This document shows positions 17,354 through 27,634 of a stretch of 64,000 bases of DNA, piece by piece. Numbering within the stretch: the first letter of the stretch is position 1; each line of letters opens with the position of its first letter. The notes below the pieces were generated by a model. It was not told the DNA's origin. It was given only the letters and a program-made list of their open reading frames with translations, and made no database searches. Origin of the DNA: GCA-2732755 sp965228265 (GTDB taxonomy: Bacteria; Planctomycetota; Phycisphaerae; Phycisphaerales; UBA1924); the NCBI GenBank assembly GCA_965228265.1, contig OZ245804.1, positions 2,542,001-2,606,000 of the forward strand. Reading direction: 5' to 3'. Made by a program: the position numbers and the translations under genes.

Positions 17354-19753
17354 TTAGGGGCGTTCTGATTCGCCCGATTCCCACTTGTCCGCGACATCGG
17401 ACATCCCCCGGGCCCGGTAGTGCGACACCACCTGTCCGACGGCTCTGAGCGTCCACGGGTGGGTATCCCCAAGCTGATCCCGAAGACTTGTCACGGCTTC
17501 CAGAAACAAAGGCTCTGCCAGCTCATGCATGCCCTGTGCGTCATAGACATCCGCCAGTTGCAGTTCGAGACGAGTGATCACCGTATGACCACTCGGCATC
17601 GCCGATCGGGCCTTCGCTAGAGCATCCACCAGGAGCGTTTGGGCCTGAGACTGCTCCCCCATATCGCTGAGCAAAGCACCAAGCGAATTCATCGTCATCA
17701 GTGTTCCGGGGTGCGTCTCGCCGCGCAACGATGTGCTGATCTCGAGCACCTCGGCGAGCAACTCGTATGCTCGCTCATGCTCGCCTTGCGAGCGCAGCGT
17801 CAACGCGAGATCCTGCATCGCCAGCAGCGTTGCCGGGTTCTGAACACCGATCGTGGATCTCAGCCTTGTGTAGGCATCTTCGAAGATCGGCCGAGCTTTC
17901 GCCATGTCACCGGTTGAGAGGTAAAGCACCCCTAGGCCGCGGGCCCGCACAAGCGTCTGCTCATGATCCGGACCAAGGACACGCCTGGATCGCTCAAGGA
18001 CATCAACGAAGAGCCGTTCGGCTTCTTTGTATCTCCCCTGCTCACCGATCGCAATGGCGTGGGCGAACTCGGTTTCGAGCGTAGCGGGATGATCCATCCC
18101 GAGTGTTTGACGTCGACCTTCATAAGCTTCGCGCAGCATGTTTTCGGATTCGGCGTACCGCTCGGTCAAGGTCGCCAAGAGTCCGAGCTCGTGCGTGACA
18201 GAAAGTGTTCGCAGATCCGATGGGCCGTACTCCGCCATGGCCAACTCTTTGGATCGCACCAGCTGCGTCTGCGCGTTGGCATAATCAGCCAGTCGCGCGT
18301 ACGTCCTGCCGAGCGTCATGCGGACAGCCGCTTCGACTTCGGGAAGATCCTCGAATCGCGACTCAATCCTCGCCGCAGCCACATCGAGCGCATCTCGAAC
18401 ACGGATATCGCTGCCCAGCTCCTCCGGCGCAGCCGCAGCGAGCAGATCGTCATTGAGGAAGGTATTGATCTCTGTCGCGATCCTGGCTTCGGTTCGAGCC
18501 CGACTCTCTGCCTCGAGTGACCGCACGAGACCCGCGGTTGTGCCAACCAGTGCGATCACGATCAACGCAACAGCACCCAGAGCAACCCTGTTTCGGCGTG
18601 AAAACTTCTGAAGGCGATAATACGTGCCCGGCGCACGCGCAGAGATCGGCTGGTTGCCAAGGAACCGCTGCACATCTTCACTCAGCGCGTTGGCCGTCGC
18701 GTACCGTCGATCCCGCGTCTTCTCCAGAGCTGTCATCAGAATCCAGTCCAGGTCGCCGGACAATGCCGCCACGTGCTTCGAAGGACGTTTCGGCTCGACC
18801 TCTCTGATATGCCTGATGATCTCTGCCCGGTCAGAGTGCTTCAATGTTTCGGATTCGATCGTTGGCTTGCCGGTCAGCATCTCATACAGCAGGGCGCCGA
18901 GCGAATAGATATCGGTGCGTGTGTCGATGTCTTGCTCGCCAGCGGTCTGCTCCGGGCTCATGTATCCCAGCGTGCCGATCGGCTGACCCAGCTCCGTCAA
19001 CGTCAGCGCCGTCCGCCCGTCATCCGAACCAGGCAAGGAGCCCGAGACGGCTCTTGCAATGCCAAAGTCAATCACCTTCGGGTAAGGCACACCATCCGAT
19101 TCCACGACAAGCACATTGCTCGGCTTGAGATCCCGATGAATGATGCCCTTCTGATGCGCATGCTGCACCGCATTGCATACTCGCACAAACAGGCGCAGCC
19201 GATCTCTGGTGCCGAGCGCCCCGTCGCGGCAATACTCGGTGATCGGGACGCCATCAACGTACTCCATCACGAAGTACGGCCGCCCCGAAGGCAGCCTCCC
19301 CGCCTCAAAGAGCTTGGCGATCCCCGTGTGATCCATCATGGCCAGCGTTTGCCGTTCCGATTCGAATCGGGCAAGCACACGCTTGGAGTCCATCCCGAGC
19401 TTGACAACCTTCAGCGCGACCATCCGCAGCACCGGCTTGATCTGCTCGGCACAAAAGACAGTCCCGAACCCGCCCTCGCCAACAGTTGAAAGAATCCGAA
19501 ACCGCCCATCGGATTCGATCTCATCGAGCAACTGGCGATCGAACTTCTCAGTATCACCGATATGAAAATCGCGGCCAAGCGCAGGGATTTCCAGATGTTC
19601 AGCCGCCTCATCATGAGCGAGCATCGACTCGATCTTCCGAACCATCTCGGCGTTCTCACAATGCGCTTCGAGATACGCCGACCGCTCGCTCGCCGGGAGC
19701 TTCAGGACAGCAGAGAAGATCTCGTTCATCTTGGCAAATTGTTCAGGGGTCAC
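17354..19753 (-). CDS. Membrane serine/threonine protein kinase with C-terminal TPR domain
   Basis: Hanks-type kinase of 799 residues. I place the start at the GTG 19751-19753, giving MTPEQFAKMNEIF, a common N-terminus of planctomycete kinases of this type, with AAAGG eight bases upstream. Kinase motifs: glycine loop GEGGFGTVF at 92-100, VALK with Lys115, HRDLKPSN with catalytic Asp208, DFG at 229-231 and GTLGYMSPEQ. A single membrane helix lies at about 390-409 (VALGAVALIVIALVGTTAGLV), so the kinase is cytoplasmic and the roughly 380-residue tail with TPR-like repeats is on the other side. The sigma factor gene ends 11 bases upstream, so the two form an operon; in planctomycetes such pairs are thought to work as a signalling unit, with the kinase phosphorylating or sensing for the sigma factor. 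Confidence 0.9.
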   Translation of the reverse strand: MTPEQFAKMNEIFSAVLKLPASERSAYLEAHCENAEMVRKIESMLAHDEAAEHLEIPALGRDFHIGDTEKFDRQLLDEIESDGRFRILSTVGEGGFGTVFCAEQIKPVLRMVALKVVKLGMDSKRVLARFESERQTLAMMDHTGIAKLFEAGRLPSGRPYFVMEYVDGVPITEYCRDGALGTRDRLRLFVRVCNAVQHAHQKGIIHRDLKPSNVLVVESDGVPYPKVIDFGIARAVSGSLPGSDDGRTALTLTELGQPIGTLGYMSPEQTAGEQDIDTRTDIYSLGALLYEMLTGKPTIESETLKHSDRAEIIRHIREVEPKRPSKHVAALSGDLDWILMTALEKTRDRRYATANALSEDVQRFLGNQPISARAPGTYYRLQKFSRRNRVALGAVALIVIALVGTTAGLVRSLEAESRARTEARIATEINTFLNDDLLAAAAPEELGSDIRVRDALDVAAARIESRFEDLPEVEAAVRMTLGRTYARLADYANAQTQLVRSKELAMAEYGPSDLRTLSVTHELGLLATLTERYAESENMLREAYEGRRQTLGMDHPATLETEFAHAIAIGEQGRYKEAERLFVDVLERSRRVLGPDHEQTLVRARGLGVLYLSTGDMAKARPIFEDAYTRLRSTIGVQNPATLLAMQDLALTLRSQGEHERAYELLAEVLEISTSLRGETHPGTLMTMNSLGALLSDMGEQSQAQTLLVDALAKARSAMPSGHTVITRLELQLADVYDAQGMHELAEPLFLEAVTSLRDQLGDTHPWTLRAVGQVVSHYRARGMSDVADKWESGESERP

Positions 19754-19764
19754 CGCATACACCT

Positions 19765-20319
19765 TTACGCGAGTTCGCTTGCAAGCCACGCCCTGGCTGT
19801 CCGCCAATCCCGCGCTGCCTGTGTGCGGGAAATGCCGAGCACCTCCGCCGCCTCTTGCTCGGTCAACCCTCCAAAGAAACGCAACTCTACGAGCTGCGCC
19901 ATCCGCGCATCCAATCCTTCCAACTTGAGCAGCACCTCCTCGAGTGCCAGCAGATCCACATCCGGTGCGCGGCTCTCGAGCAACGCCCCATCAAGAGTGA
20001 CACGCCGGTTCTGACCACCCCTCTTGACGGCGTCGCGTGCACGCGCATGGTCAATAAGCACCTGACGCATGACCTTCGATGCGAGTCGAAAGAAATGGAC
20101 ACGCCCGTGGATCTGATCCGCCGGGGATCGCGCGAGCCGTACATAGGTCTCGTGCACCAGGGCCGTAGGCTGAAGCGTGTGCCCCGGGCGCTGCTCGTTC
20201 AAATGCGTCGCAGCGAGCCGACGCAACTCGCCATACACCTTCGGCATGAGCACACGCGCGGCATCATCATCACCAAGCCCTATTTCAGCAAGCAACCGAG
20301 TGATGACATGCTCTTCCAT
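19765..20319 (-). CDS. ECF-type RNA polymerase sigma factor (TIGR02999-like)
   Basis: Sigma factor of 184 residues from the ATG at 20317-20319, with GAGGAA about eleven bases upstream; the frame is open to 20367 but MEEHVITRLL is a natural start. Region 2 includes RRLAATHLNEQRPGHTLQPTALVHETYVRL and FFRLASKVMRQVLIDHARARDAVKRGG, the signature of the ECF group frequent in planctomycetes and acidobacteria. Region 4 is LEELRFFGGLTEQEAAEVLGISRTQAARDWRTARAWL-like, a helix-turn-helix for -35 recognition. It directs transcription of an unknown target set. It precedes and is almost certainly cotranscribed with the kinase gene. No anti-sigma gene is nearby, which fits control by the kinase instead. Confidence 0.9.
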   Translation of the reverse strand: MEEHVITRLLAEIGLGDDDAARVLMPKVYGELRRLAATHLNEQRPGHTLQPTALVHETYVRLARSPADQIHGRVHFFRLASKVMRQVLIDHARARDAVKRGGQNRRVTLDGALLESRAPDVDLLALEEVLLKLEGLDARMAQLVELRFFGGLTEQEAAEVLGISRTQAARDWRTARAWLASELA

Positions 20320-20918
20320 ATGAACTGGATTCCTCACATCGACATGAACATGCCCGGGTACACACACATCCTACAACTCATCCTCTGCCGCTGGCCGAAC
20401 ACTCACTTCATTATGAACGAGCCCCCCCCGCGTTCCATATCAATTCCCCGATGCCGCACCGCTCACACGTCCTGCATGACTTCCGACCATCCATACTCCT
20501 GCTTGTCAGGATGATTGAACGCACTGGGCAACGCGAGAACGTTGCCCATACAAAGAAGCAGTCTGGCTTGGCGTATCAACGAAACTCCGTACCCATCCTT
20601 CGAGCCCGGCACCACATCGCCATCTCATATCTGCATGCGATTCCGAGAAAGCCAATCTCAAAGAATCGGATCACGCGAATGCCAGCACGCTGCCCACTGC
20701 GCCCGCTCATGGTTCGGCAACACGTAAACCAGCGCAGCCGAGCACTCGCTCAGTCCATTCGCCCCAGACAGACAACGCTCGGCTGACGACGCCCAAAGAG
20801 GCGCAGCACACAGCCGCAAGCCAGAACGGCGACCCGCTCAATTCATCAGAAGTATTGACTGGGTACGACGTTGCGCCATCCGAAGCGCCAGAATGCGCGT
20901 CGGTGCAAAACGCCGAAG
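20320..20918. other. Gene-free region upstream of the sigma/kinase operon
   Basis: No convincing gene is seen on either strand; open frames here have atypical composition and no ribosome binding sites. It holds a run of eight or nine C near 20420, and a hairpin TGGGCAACG/CGTTGCCCA with a six-base loop at 20525-20548. It probably contains the promoter of the sigma operon. Confidence 0.55.
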
Positions 20919-20991
20919 TGGGCAGAGGCGGACTTGAACCGCCGACACCGGCATTTTCAATGCCGTGCTCTACCAACTGAGCTACCTGCCC
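20919..20991 (-). tRNA. tRNA-Phe (GAA)
   Basis: A complete 73-base cloverleaf on the minus strand. The acceptor GGGCAGG pairs with TCTGCCC, the D-arm reads GCTCAGTTGGTAGAGC, and the anticodon loop TTGAAAA between GGCA and TGCC gives GAA. The T-arm is GGCGG TTCAAGT CCGCC. No CCA is encoded. Confidence 0.95.
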
Positions 20992-21091
20992 GGTAGTCGC
21001 CAACTGTAGCAACCACCGCCCACGCGTCAAGAAGGGGCCTCACCCTCCCCGAACGAGTCCCGCCGCCCCCCGCTCTGGTACCATCACCGCC

Positions 21092-21922
21092 ATGCCCAAC
21101 CAAGCCGATAACACCTCAGCCGCCCCGCTCCTCTCCGCCCGGGATCTCGCCGTCCACTTCCACTCCGGCGGGGGCCTTCTGGCTGGCCAGGCCCGCACCG
21201 TCAAAGCCGTCGACGGCGTCTCCCTCGACATCCATCCGGGCAAGACCCTCGGCGTCGTGGGCGAGTCCGGCTCGGGCAAGACCACCATCGGCCGGGCCAT
21301 CCTCCGGCTCATCCCCGCCACCAGCGGCTCGGTCTCCTTCGCTGGCGAAGACGTCCTCGCTGCCAGCCCCTCGCGACTCCGCAAACTCCGCCAGGAGATG
21401 CAGATCATCTTCCAGGATCCCTCGGGCTCCTTGAACCCCCGCATGCGCATCCGCGAGATCGTCGCAGAACCCCTGCTCGTCCACGGCCTTGCCAAACCCT
21501 CAGATGTCATGGATCGCGTGGGCGAACTCCTCGAACGCTGCGGCATGCCGCGCTCCGCGATGGACCGCTACCCCCACGAATTCTCCGGCGGCCAGAAGCA
21601 ACGCATCGGCATCGCGCGAGCACTCGCGGTCAAACCACGATTCATCGTCTGCGACGAACCGACCTCGGCGCTCGACGTCTCCATCCAGAGCCAGATCATC
21701 AACCTCCTCCGCGACCTCCAACGCGAGTTCGGCCTCAGCTACCTCTTCATCAGCCACGACATGGCCGTCGTCCGCCACATGTGCGAACGCATCGCCGTCA
21801 TGTACAAAGGCAAAATCGTCGAAGAAGGCGAGCGTAACCAGATCCTCTACGACCCGCAGCACGAGTACACGCAGCGACTTCTCGCCTCCGTACCACGCAC
21901 GGATAAAGCCAGGGCGAGCTAA
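21092..21922 (+). CDS. Oligopeptide/dipeptide-type ABC transporter ATP-binding protein (OppF/DppF-like)
   Basis: Cytoplasmic ATPase subunit of 276 residues. Visible motifs: Walker A GESGSGKTT, Q-loop IIFQDPSGSLNPRM (typical of the Opp/Dpp group), signature FSGGQKQRIGIARAL, Walker B FIVCDEPTSALD, and the switch histidine in LFISHDMAVV. The end YDPQHEYTQRLLASVP is the conserved C-terminus of OppF/DppF. It would energise uptake of peptides or other solutes together with permeases and a binding protein. None of those is adjacent: the neighbours are tRNA-Phe and a repeat element followed by the convergent asparagine synthase gene, so it is an orphan ATPase in this window. ATG start is well supported by family alignment, though the ribosome binding site is weak. 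Confidence 0.9.
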   Translation: MPNQADNTSAAPLLSARDLAVHFHSGGGLLAGQARTVKAVDGVSLDIHPGKTLGVVGESGSGKTTIGRAILRLIPATSGSVSFAGEDVLAASPSRLRKLRQEMQIIFQDPSGSLNPRMRIREIVAEPLLVHGLAKPSDVMDRVGELLERCGMPRSAMDRYPHEFSGGQKQRIGIARALAVKPRFIVCDEPTSALDVSIQSQIINLLRDLQREFGLSYLFISHDMAVVRHMCERIAVMYKGKIVEEGERNQILYDPQHEYTQRLLASVPRTDKARAS

Positions 21923-21936
21923 CAACTCACTCTCCA

Positions 21937-22030
21937 GTGGCGGAGGCTTCCAGCCTCCGCAGTCAAAGTTGAAATCTTTTGAACTACGGCGATGAGGACT
22001 GTTTCGACGGAGGCTGGAAGCCTCCGCCAC
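21937..22030. repeat. Pair of inverted REP-like elements
   Basis: Two copies of a GC-rich palindromic unit face each other: GTGGCGGAGGCTTCCAGCCTCCG begins at 21937 as the reverse complement of the unit at 22008-22030. Each unit is itself a hairpin, CGGAGGCT/AGCCTCCG with a three-base loop. A third copy lies at 30764-30784. The element sits between convergent gene ends. Confidence 0.8.
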
Positions 22031-22037
22031 GACTCAG

Positions 22038-23855
22038 TTACCCCAAAACCACCCCCGCCCGCGTCGGCTTCAGATCCAGGATCTGATCCATCGACTCGAA
22101 CTTGCCCCACCACCGCTCACCCCACAGGGCCAGGTTCATCATGGGCCAGGCCAGGTTCCACAGGTTCTTCGTGTCGCTCGCAACCGCGTGGATCGCAGCG
22201 GGCGTAAAGAGCTGGCGTAGGAACGCCGACGTCGTCAGGACACCCCGCGCGCCGAGCATCCAGTCCTGGAACGGCAGCGGGAAGCTCGCCTTGGCGCGGT
22301 CCATCGCGACATCGCTCACGCGCCCGCGGAACGCCTCGCGCAACGCGATCTTCGTCCGCTGACTGATCTCGGCGACATCCGGGTCGTAGAGCCTCGCCAT
22401 CGGCACAGACTCGGCAACCGCCAGCACCTCGCGATCCGCGAACGGCGTGCGCCCCTCCACCGACTCGAGCATCGTCATCGCATCGAGCCGACGCAAAAGA
22501 CCCGTCAGGTTCACCCGCCGCTGGAACCGCAGGTGCGCATCGAGCTCGCTCGTCGCGTGCTCGCGCGACTGCTCGAACAGCCGCTCAAACACGCCAGCGA
22601 TCGCCTCGTCGTTCTCCACCTCACGCCACACACCCGGCTGGAGCACCGCGCGTTTCATGTCTGTCGCATACCACGCGTTCGACTCGAGCTGGAACCGCCC
22701 CGGGCTCGGATTCCCCGTCGCCACGTGCTCGCTCGCCAGCCGCAAGGGCAGCTCGTACCCACCGAACAGCTCATCCGCTCCCTCGCCCGTCAGCGCCACG
22801 ATCTGCCCGTCGCCGCGCAGGCTCCTGGCGATCAATCGAATCGCAACCTCGTTGGGCGTGCACGCCGGCAAACCCGTCTGAGTCACGCTCTCACGCCAGG
22901 TCGAAAGGAACATCGCCTCATCGAGGATCGTCTCGTGATGATCCGTCCTGAGCGATTGCGCCACCTCGCGCGCAGCCGCGGGATCGCCATCATTCGCGTC
23001 CGAGCCCGCGCAGTACGTCCGCAACCCCGGGAGCGCCCGGCTTGCCACACCCGCAATGATCGTCGAATCGAGCCCGCCCGACAGCAGCGAGCAGATCGGC
23101 ACGTCCGTCCGCAGGTGCGAGATCACTGATTGCTCGACCGCGTTACGGATCTCGTTCGCCCCCGCCTCGCTCCGAGCCGGCGCCGTCGGCACGCCCGAAC
23201 GCTCAGGCTCGGCTCGCCACTCATCCAGATCGAACGTCAGCACCTCGCCCGGCCGAACCACACGCACGCCCTCGAACATTGTGCGATCGTCAAGCTCGGC
23301 CCGCACCGTCGAGAGATACGACGACACGCCGACAAGGTCAGGCCGAACCGACATCTCGGGGTGTGACAAAATCGCGCCGATCTCGCTGGCGATCGTCACC
23401 GACTGCCCGGTCCGCGCCCAGTACACCGGCTTGATCCCCATCGGATCCCGACAGACCACCAGCTTCCGCTTGGCAAGATCCGCCCACGCGAACGCGAACA
23501 TCCCGCGCATCGCGCGGAGCGCCTCGAGCCCGCTCGAAGCCAGAAGCTCCACCAGCGTCTCGGTGTCACAACTCGTTCGGTAGCTCGAGGGATCACGCCC
23601 CATTGCCTCGCGCAGCTGGTTGTCGTTGTAGAGCTCGCCGTTGTACACGACGACGTGCCGACCGCACGCCGAGTGCATGGGCTGCAGCGCCGCATCACGG
23701 GTGTCGATGACAGCCAGTCGCCTGTGCGCCATCACGACATTCGTGCCACGCCAGAGCCCCGCGCCGTCTGGCCCCCGGTGCGTCATGGTGTCACGCATGC
23801 GCGCGACAGCTGCGTCACCCGGGTCCCGACCGATCAGCGTCAAAATACCGCACAT
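22038..23855 (-). CDS. asnB: Asparagine synthase (glutamine-hydrolysing)
   Basis: Converts aspartate, glutamine and ATP to asparagine in the cytoplasm. The 605-residue protein starts MCGILTLIGR, so Cys2 is the N-terminal nucleophile of the class II glutamine amidotransferase domain; THRGPDGAG and YNGELYND follow, as expected. The synthase half carries the PP-loop SLLSGGLDSTIIAG and LTGEGADELFGGYE. Length is close to the usual 600-650. It stands alone, convergent with the OppF-like gene and upstream of a short LigD-N-like gene on the same strand 35 bases away. Some AsnB relatives amidate other substrates, so asparagine as product is likely rather than certain. Confidence 0.9.
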   Translation of the reverse strand: MCGILTLIGRDPGDAAVARMRDTMTHRGPDGAGLWRGTNVVMAHRRLAVIDTRDAALQPMHSACGRHVVVYNGELYNDNQLREAMGRDPSSYRTSCDTETLVELLASSGLEALRAMRGMFAFAWADLAKRKLVVCRDPMGIKPVYWARTGQSVTIASEIGAILSHPEMSVRPDLVGVSSYLSTVRAELDDRTMFEGVRVVRPGEVLTFDLDEWRAEPERSGVPTAPARSEAGANEIRNAVEQSVISHLRTDVPICSLLSGGLDSTIIAGVASRALPGLRTYCAGSDANDGDPAAAREVAQSLRTDHHETILDEAMFLSTWRESVTQTGLPACTPNEVAIRLIARSLRGDGQIVALTGEGADELFGGYELPLRLASEHVATGNPSPGRFQLESNAWYATDMKRAVLQPGVWREVENDEAIAGVFERLFEQSREHATSELDAHLRFQRRVNLTGLLRRLDAMTMLESVEGRTPFADREVLAVAESVPMARLYDPDVAEISQRTKIALREAFRGRVSDVAMDRAKASFPLPFQDWMLGARGVLTTSAFLRQLFTPAAIHAVASDTKNLWNLAWPMMNLALWGERWWGKFESMDQILDLKPTRAGVVLG

Positions 23856-23890
23856 ATCGGCTTATCGACCGCTCGGCCCGGTCGGGTCCA

Positions 23891-24256
23891 TCATCCGTGC
23901 AGCGACCGGAACCGCCAGCACCCGTCCCCGATCCGCCGGCCCACGAGCCTGACGATCCCGCCCTCGAACCGGGCCGACAGGACAAGCGAGTCATCCCCCC
24001 ACTCAATCTCGATCACCCGGCCCGAGGCCACGCGCTCGACCCGTCCTCGATCGCCCGAAACCTCGCCCTCGTACTCCAGATACACCGCCCGGTGGTCACC
24101 GATCCGCTCGGCCTCGAAGGAGGTGCAGGCCGGGTCGTCGGGGCGATGGTGCCCGGTGCGCCAGGTCGGGACGAGCGCAAGTCCGGCGCGTTCGACGAGC
24201 CAGTCGTAGTGCCACGAGCCGCCCGGGAGGGTGTGTCTGAGAATCACGGTGCGCAC
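23891..24256 (-). CDS. Small LigD N-terminal (3'-phosphoesterase)-like protein
   Basis: A short protein of about 121 residues. The start is the GTG at 24254-24256 (MRTVILRHTLPGG) or the GTG three codons later; longer open frame upstream lacks family resemblance. The segments VILRHTLPGGSWHYDWLVE, AVYLEYEGEVSGDRGRVERV and SLVLSARFEG resemble the 'DNA polymerase ligase N-terminal' family, whose bacterial LigD version is a 3'-end processing phosphoesterase in end joining. Many planctomycetes carry such a stand-alone protein. The expected metal-binding His of LigD could be the HYDW histidine, but this is only suggestive. It precedes asnB on the same strand by 35 bases, and is divergent from the lipoprotein gene at 24326. 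Confidence 0.55.
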   Translation of the reverse strand: MRTVILRHTLPGGSWHYDWLVERAGLALVPTWRTGHHRPDDPACTSFEAERIGDHRAVYLEYEGEVSGDRGRVERVASGRVIEIEWGDDSLVLSARFEGGIVRLVGRRIGDGCWRFRSLHG

Positions 24257-24325
24257 AGCGAAGACTACCCGGCATGCCGGGCGGCGGGCCGCTAGACTGG
24301 CCCTCTCAGCAACGGAGGACCGTTC

Positions 24326-24991
24326 ATGCGCGCACAAGGATTGGCACTGGGTGTTCTGCTGGCTCTGACTCTGACGACTGTCGGTTGTGAGAGCGGCCCC
24401 TCGACCCGAGCCCTGGGTATCTACGGCGACCGCGCCATGGAGGCGGGGAACTACGCCGAGGCCGCCGAGTACTACGAGAAGTACGTCGAACGCCGCCCGA
24501 TCGACGCCGAGGGACATTACAAGCTCGCCACCGCCTATCTCGGCGCCGAACGCCCCATCCTCGCCCGCGAGCAGTTCCTGCTTGGGATGGAGCTCCGAGA
24601 CGACGGCCGATTCATCGAGGGGGCCGCCGACGCCCTGGTGGAGATGAATCAGCAGGAAGAGCTGTTCAAACTCCTGCGGAGCAAGGCCGAGAAGACCCGG
24701 TCGATCGAGGACTACACGCGTCTGGGCCGATTCGCGGCCCGGGTGGGCGATGTGGACGAGGCGGAGCAGTCTTTACTCTTCGCGGCGAAGCTGGACGCGG
24801 GCCAGAACGTGGAGCCCCAGCTCGAGCTGGCGCGGTTCTACGAGTCGCTGGGGGACGATTCCCGTCGTCTGGAACGGCTCCGGATGGTGCTGTTCCTGGA
24901 CCCGGAGAACACCGAGGCGATTCAGGGGATCACCGAACTTGGGGAAGTTCCCGGACCTGCCTACGCGATTCCGCCTGCTGAGCAGGGGTAA
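24326..24991 (+). CDS. TPR-repeat lipoprotein
   Basis: Exported lipoprotein of 221 residues. ATG 24326 has GGAGG nine bases upstream. The signal peptide ends in the lipobox LTTVGC, so the mature protein starts at the lipidated Cys and is held in a membrane. The rest is helical, with TPR-like repeats such as DRAMEAGNYAEAAEYYEKYVERRPIDAEGHYKLATAYL and QLELARFYESLGDDSRRLERLRMVLFLDPENTEAIQGI. TPR proteins mediate protein-protein contacts; the partner is unknown. It precedes the ArsR-methyltransferase gene by 69 bases that contain a separate promoter and operator-like repeats, so cotranscription is not required. Confidence 0.75.
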   Translation: MRAQGLALGVLLALTLTTVGCESGPSTRALGIYGDRAMEAGNYAEAAEYYEKYVERRPIDAEGHYKLATAYLGAERPILAREQFLLGMELRDDGRFIEGAADALVEMNQQEELFKLLRSKAEKTRSIEDYTRLGRFAARVGDVDEAEQSLLFAAKLDAGQNVEPQLELARFYESLGDDSRRLERLRMVLFLDPENTEAIQGITELGEVPGPAYAIPPAEQG

Positions 24992-25003
24992 TGGGCGAGG
25001 GGC

Positions 25004-25065
25004 ATTCATCCACTCCTTGACATCGAGTGGATGAATCGTACCATTCATCCGGAAGAACGGATGAA
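25004..25065 (+). promoter_or_regulatory. Promoter with two ATTCATCC inverted repeats (putative ArsR-type operator)
   Basis: The first inverted repeat is perfect: ATTCATCCACTC (25004-25015) and GAGTGGATGAAT (25025-25036), nine-base spacer. The second has TTCATCCG (25044-25051) and CGGATGAA (25058-25065), six-base spacer. TTGACA at 25017-25022 lies inside the first spacer and TACCAT at 25039-25044 is 16 bases on, a plausible -35/-10 pair. Binding would therefore block the promoter of the regulator and the ahcY-metF genes downstream. The DNA pattern is direct; the binding protein is inferred. Confidence 0.7.
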
Positions 25066-26026
25066 GAACGCCCCACCGATCCAACCCGTCTCGATGGCCC
25101 TCTCTGCTCTGGCTGAGCCGGTGCGTCTGCGGATGCTCCGGGTGCTAGAGATCGAGGAGCTCTCGGTGGGCGAGGTGGCGAAGATCGTCCAGTTGCCCCA
25201 GAGCACGGTCAGTCGGCACCTGAAGATGCTGAGTGACGTGTCCCTCGTGGTGAAGCGTTCGGTCGGGACGGCGACGCTTTACAGCCTGCTGCTGGATGAT
25301 CTGCCGGATGAATTGCGGCCCCTGTGGCTGGCGATCCGGGAGCAGCTCCGGGGTTCCGGCGACTTCGAGGATGATGCCCGCCGACTCAAGCTTGTGCTTA
25401 CGGAGCGGAGGCTCGACAGCAAGGATTACTTCGGGAGGATCGCGGGCGACTGGCACGAGATCCGGCACGCGCTGTTCGGGCAGGGGTTCACGGCGCCGGC
25501 GCTTCTGGCGCTGGTGGATCCGAAGTGGACGATCGCGGATCTCGGCTGCGGTTCGGGCGATGTATCGCGGCTGCTGGCGCCGCACGTTGAGCGGGTGATC
25601 GCGGTCGATCAGAACGAGGCGATGCTGAAGGCGGCGCGGGCGCGGCTGAGCGAGACGCCCAACGTTGACTTCCTGGCGAGCGATCTGGAGGCGCTGACCG
25701 AGGCGGGCGACTGGAAGGTCGACGCGGCGGTGTTGTCGCTCGTCGTGCATCACATCGAGAACCCCTCGGCGGTGCTGAACGAGGCGGCGAAGATTCTTCG
25801 GCCGGATCGCGGGGGCGGCGTGCTGCTGGTGATCGACATGCTGGCGCACGATCGCGAGGAATACAGGCGGACGATGGGGCACAGGCACCTGGGCTTTGCG
25901 CCTGATCAGATTACGACACTCATGAATGAAGCTGGTTTGCGGGGCGTGCGTGTGCACGAGCTGCCGACCAGCACGGAATCGCGTGGTCCGGGGCTCTTCG
26001 TGGCGTCGGGCCGGATTGGCAGATAA
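25061..26026 (+). CDS. ArsR-family regulator fused to an S-adenosylmethionine-dependent methyltransferase domain
   Basis: A two-domain cytoplasmic protein of 321 residues. I use the ATG at 25061 (GGAAG eight bases upstream); an ATG at 25031 falls inside the operator-like repeat. Residues about 10-85 form an ArsR winged helix (ALAEPVRLRMLRVLE, SVGEVAKIVQLPQSTVSRHLKMLSDVSLV). From about 145 there is a class I methyltransferase fold with motif I ADLGCGSGDVSRLLAP and a VDQNEAMLKAAR second strand. It sits directly before ahcY and metF. In proteobacteria, ArsR-family regulators of this kind (SahR) control S-adenosylhomocysteine and methionine genes, so here the methyltransferase-like domain probably senses SAM or SAH rather than modifying a substrate. 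That assignment is inference from context and architecture. Confidence 0.82.
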   Translation: MKNAPPIQPVSMALSALAEPVRLRMLRVLEIEELSVGEVAKIVQLPQSTVSRHLKMLSDVSLVVKRSVGTATLYSLLLDDLPDELRPLWLAIREQLRGSGDFEDDARRLKLVLTERRLDSKDYFGRIAGDWHEIRHALFGQGFTAPALLALVDPKWTIADLGCGSGDVSRLLAPHVERVIAVDQNEAMLKAARARLSETPNVDFLASDLEALTEAGDWKVDAAVLSLVVHHIENPSAVLNEAAKILRPDRGGGVLLVIDMLAHDREEYRRTMGHRHLGFAPDQITTLMNEAGLRGVRVHELPTSTESRGPGLFVASGRIGR

Positions 26027-26067
26027 AGAAGAAGTCGGGGCATGAGGCCCTAACTGGGAGATACACC

Positions 26068-27561
<1,494 letters not shown>

Positions 27562-27634
27562 TGCGTGACTGAATGAGATTCGTTCCGCGCCGGAGAGATC
27601 CGGCGCGGGGCTTTGGCAGGTCAAGGAGCCGACG

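Noticed and set aside
20451..20786. A 111-codon frame in the gap between the sigma gene and tRNA-Phe
   Set aside because: No ribosome binding site, unusual composition and no family resemblance; other frames overlap it equally well.
26027..26067. Possible SAH riboswitch before ahcY
   Set aside because: Only 41 bases separate the genes and no conserved riboswitch helices are seen; control by the upstream inverted repeats is simpler.
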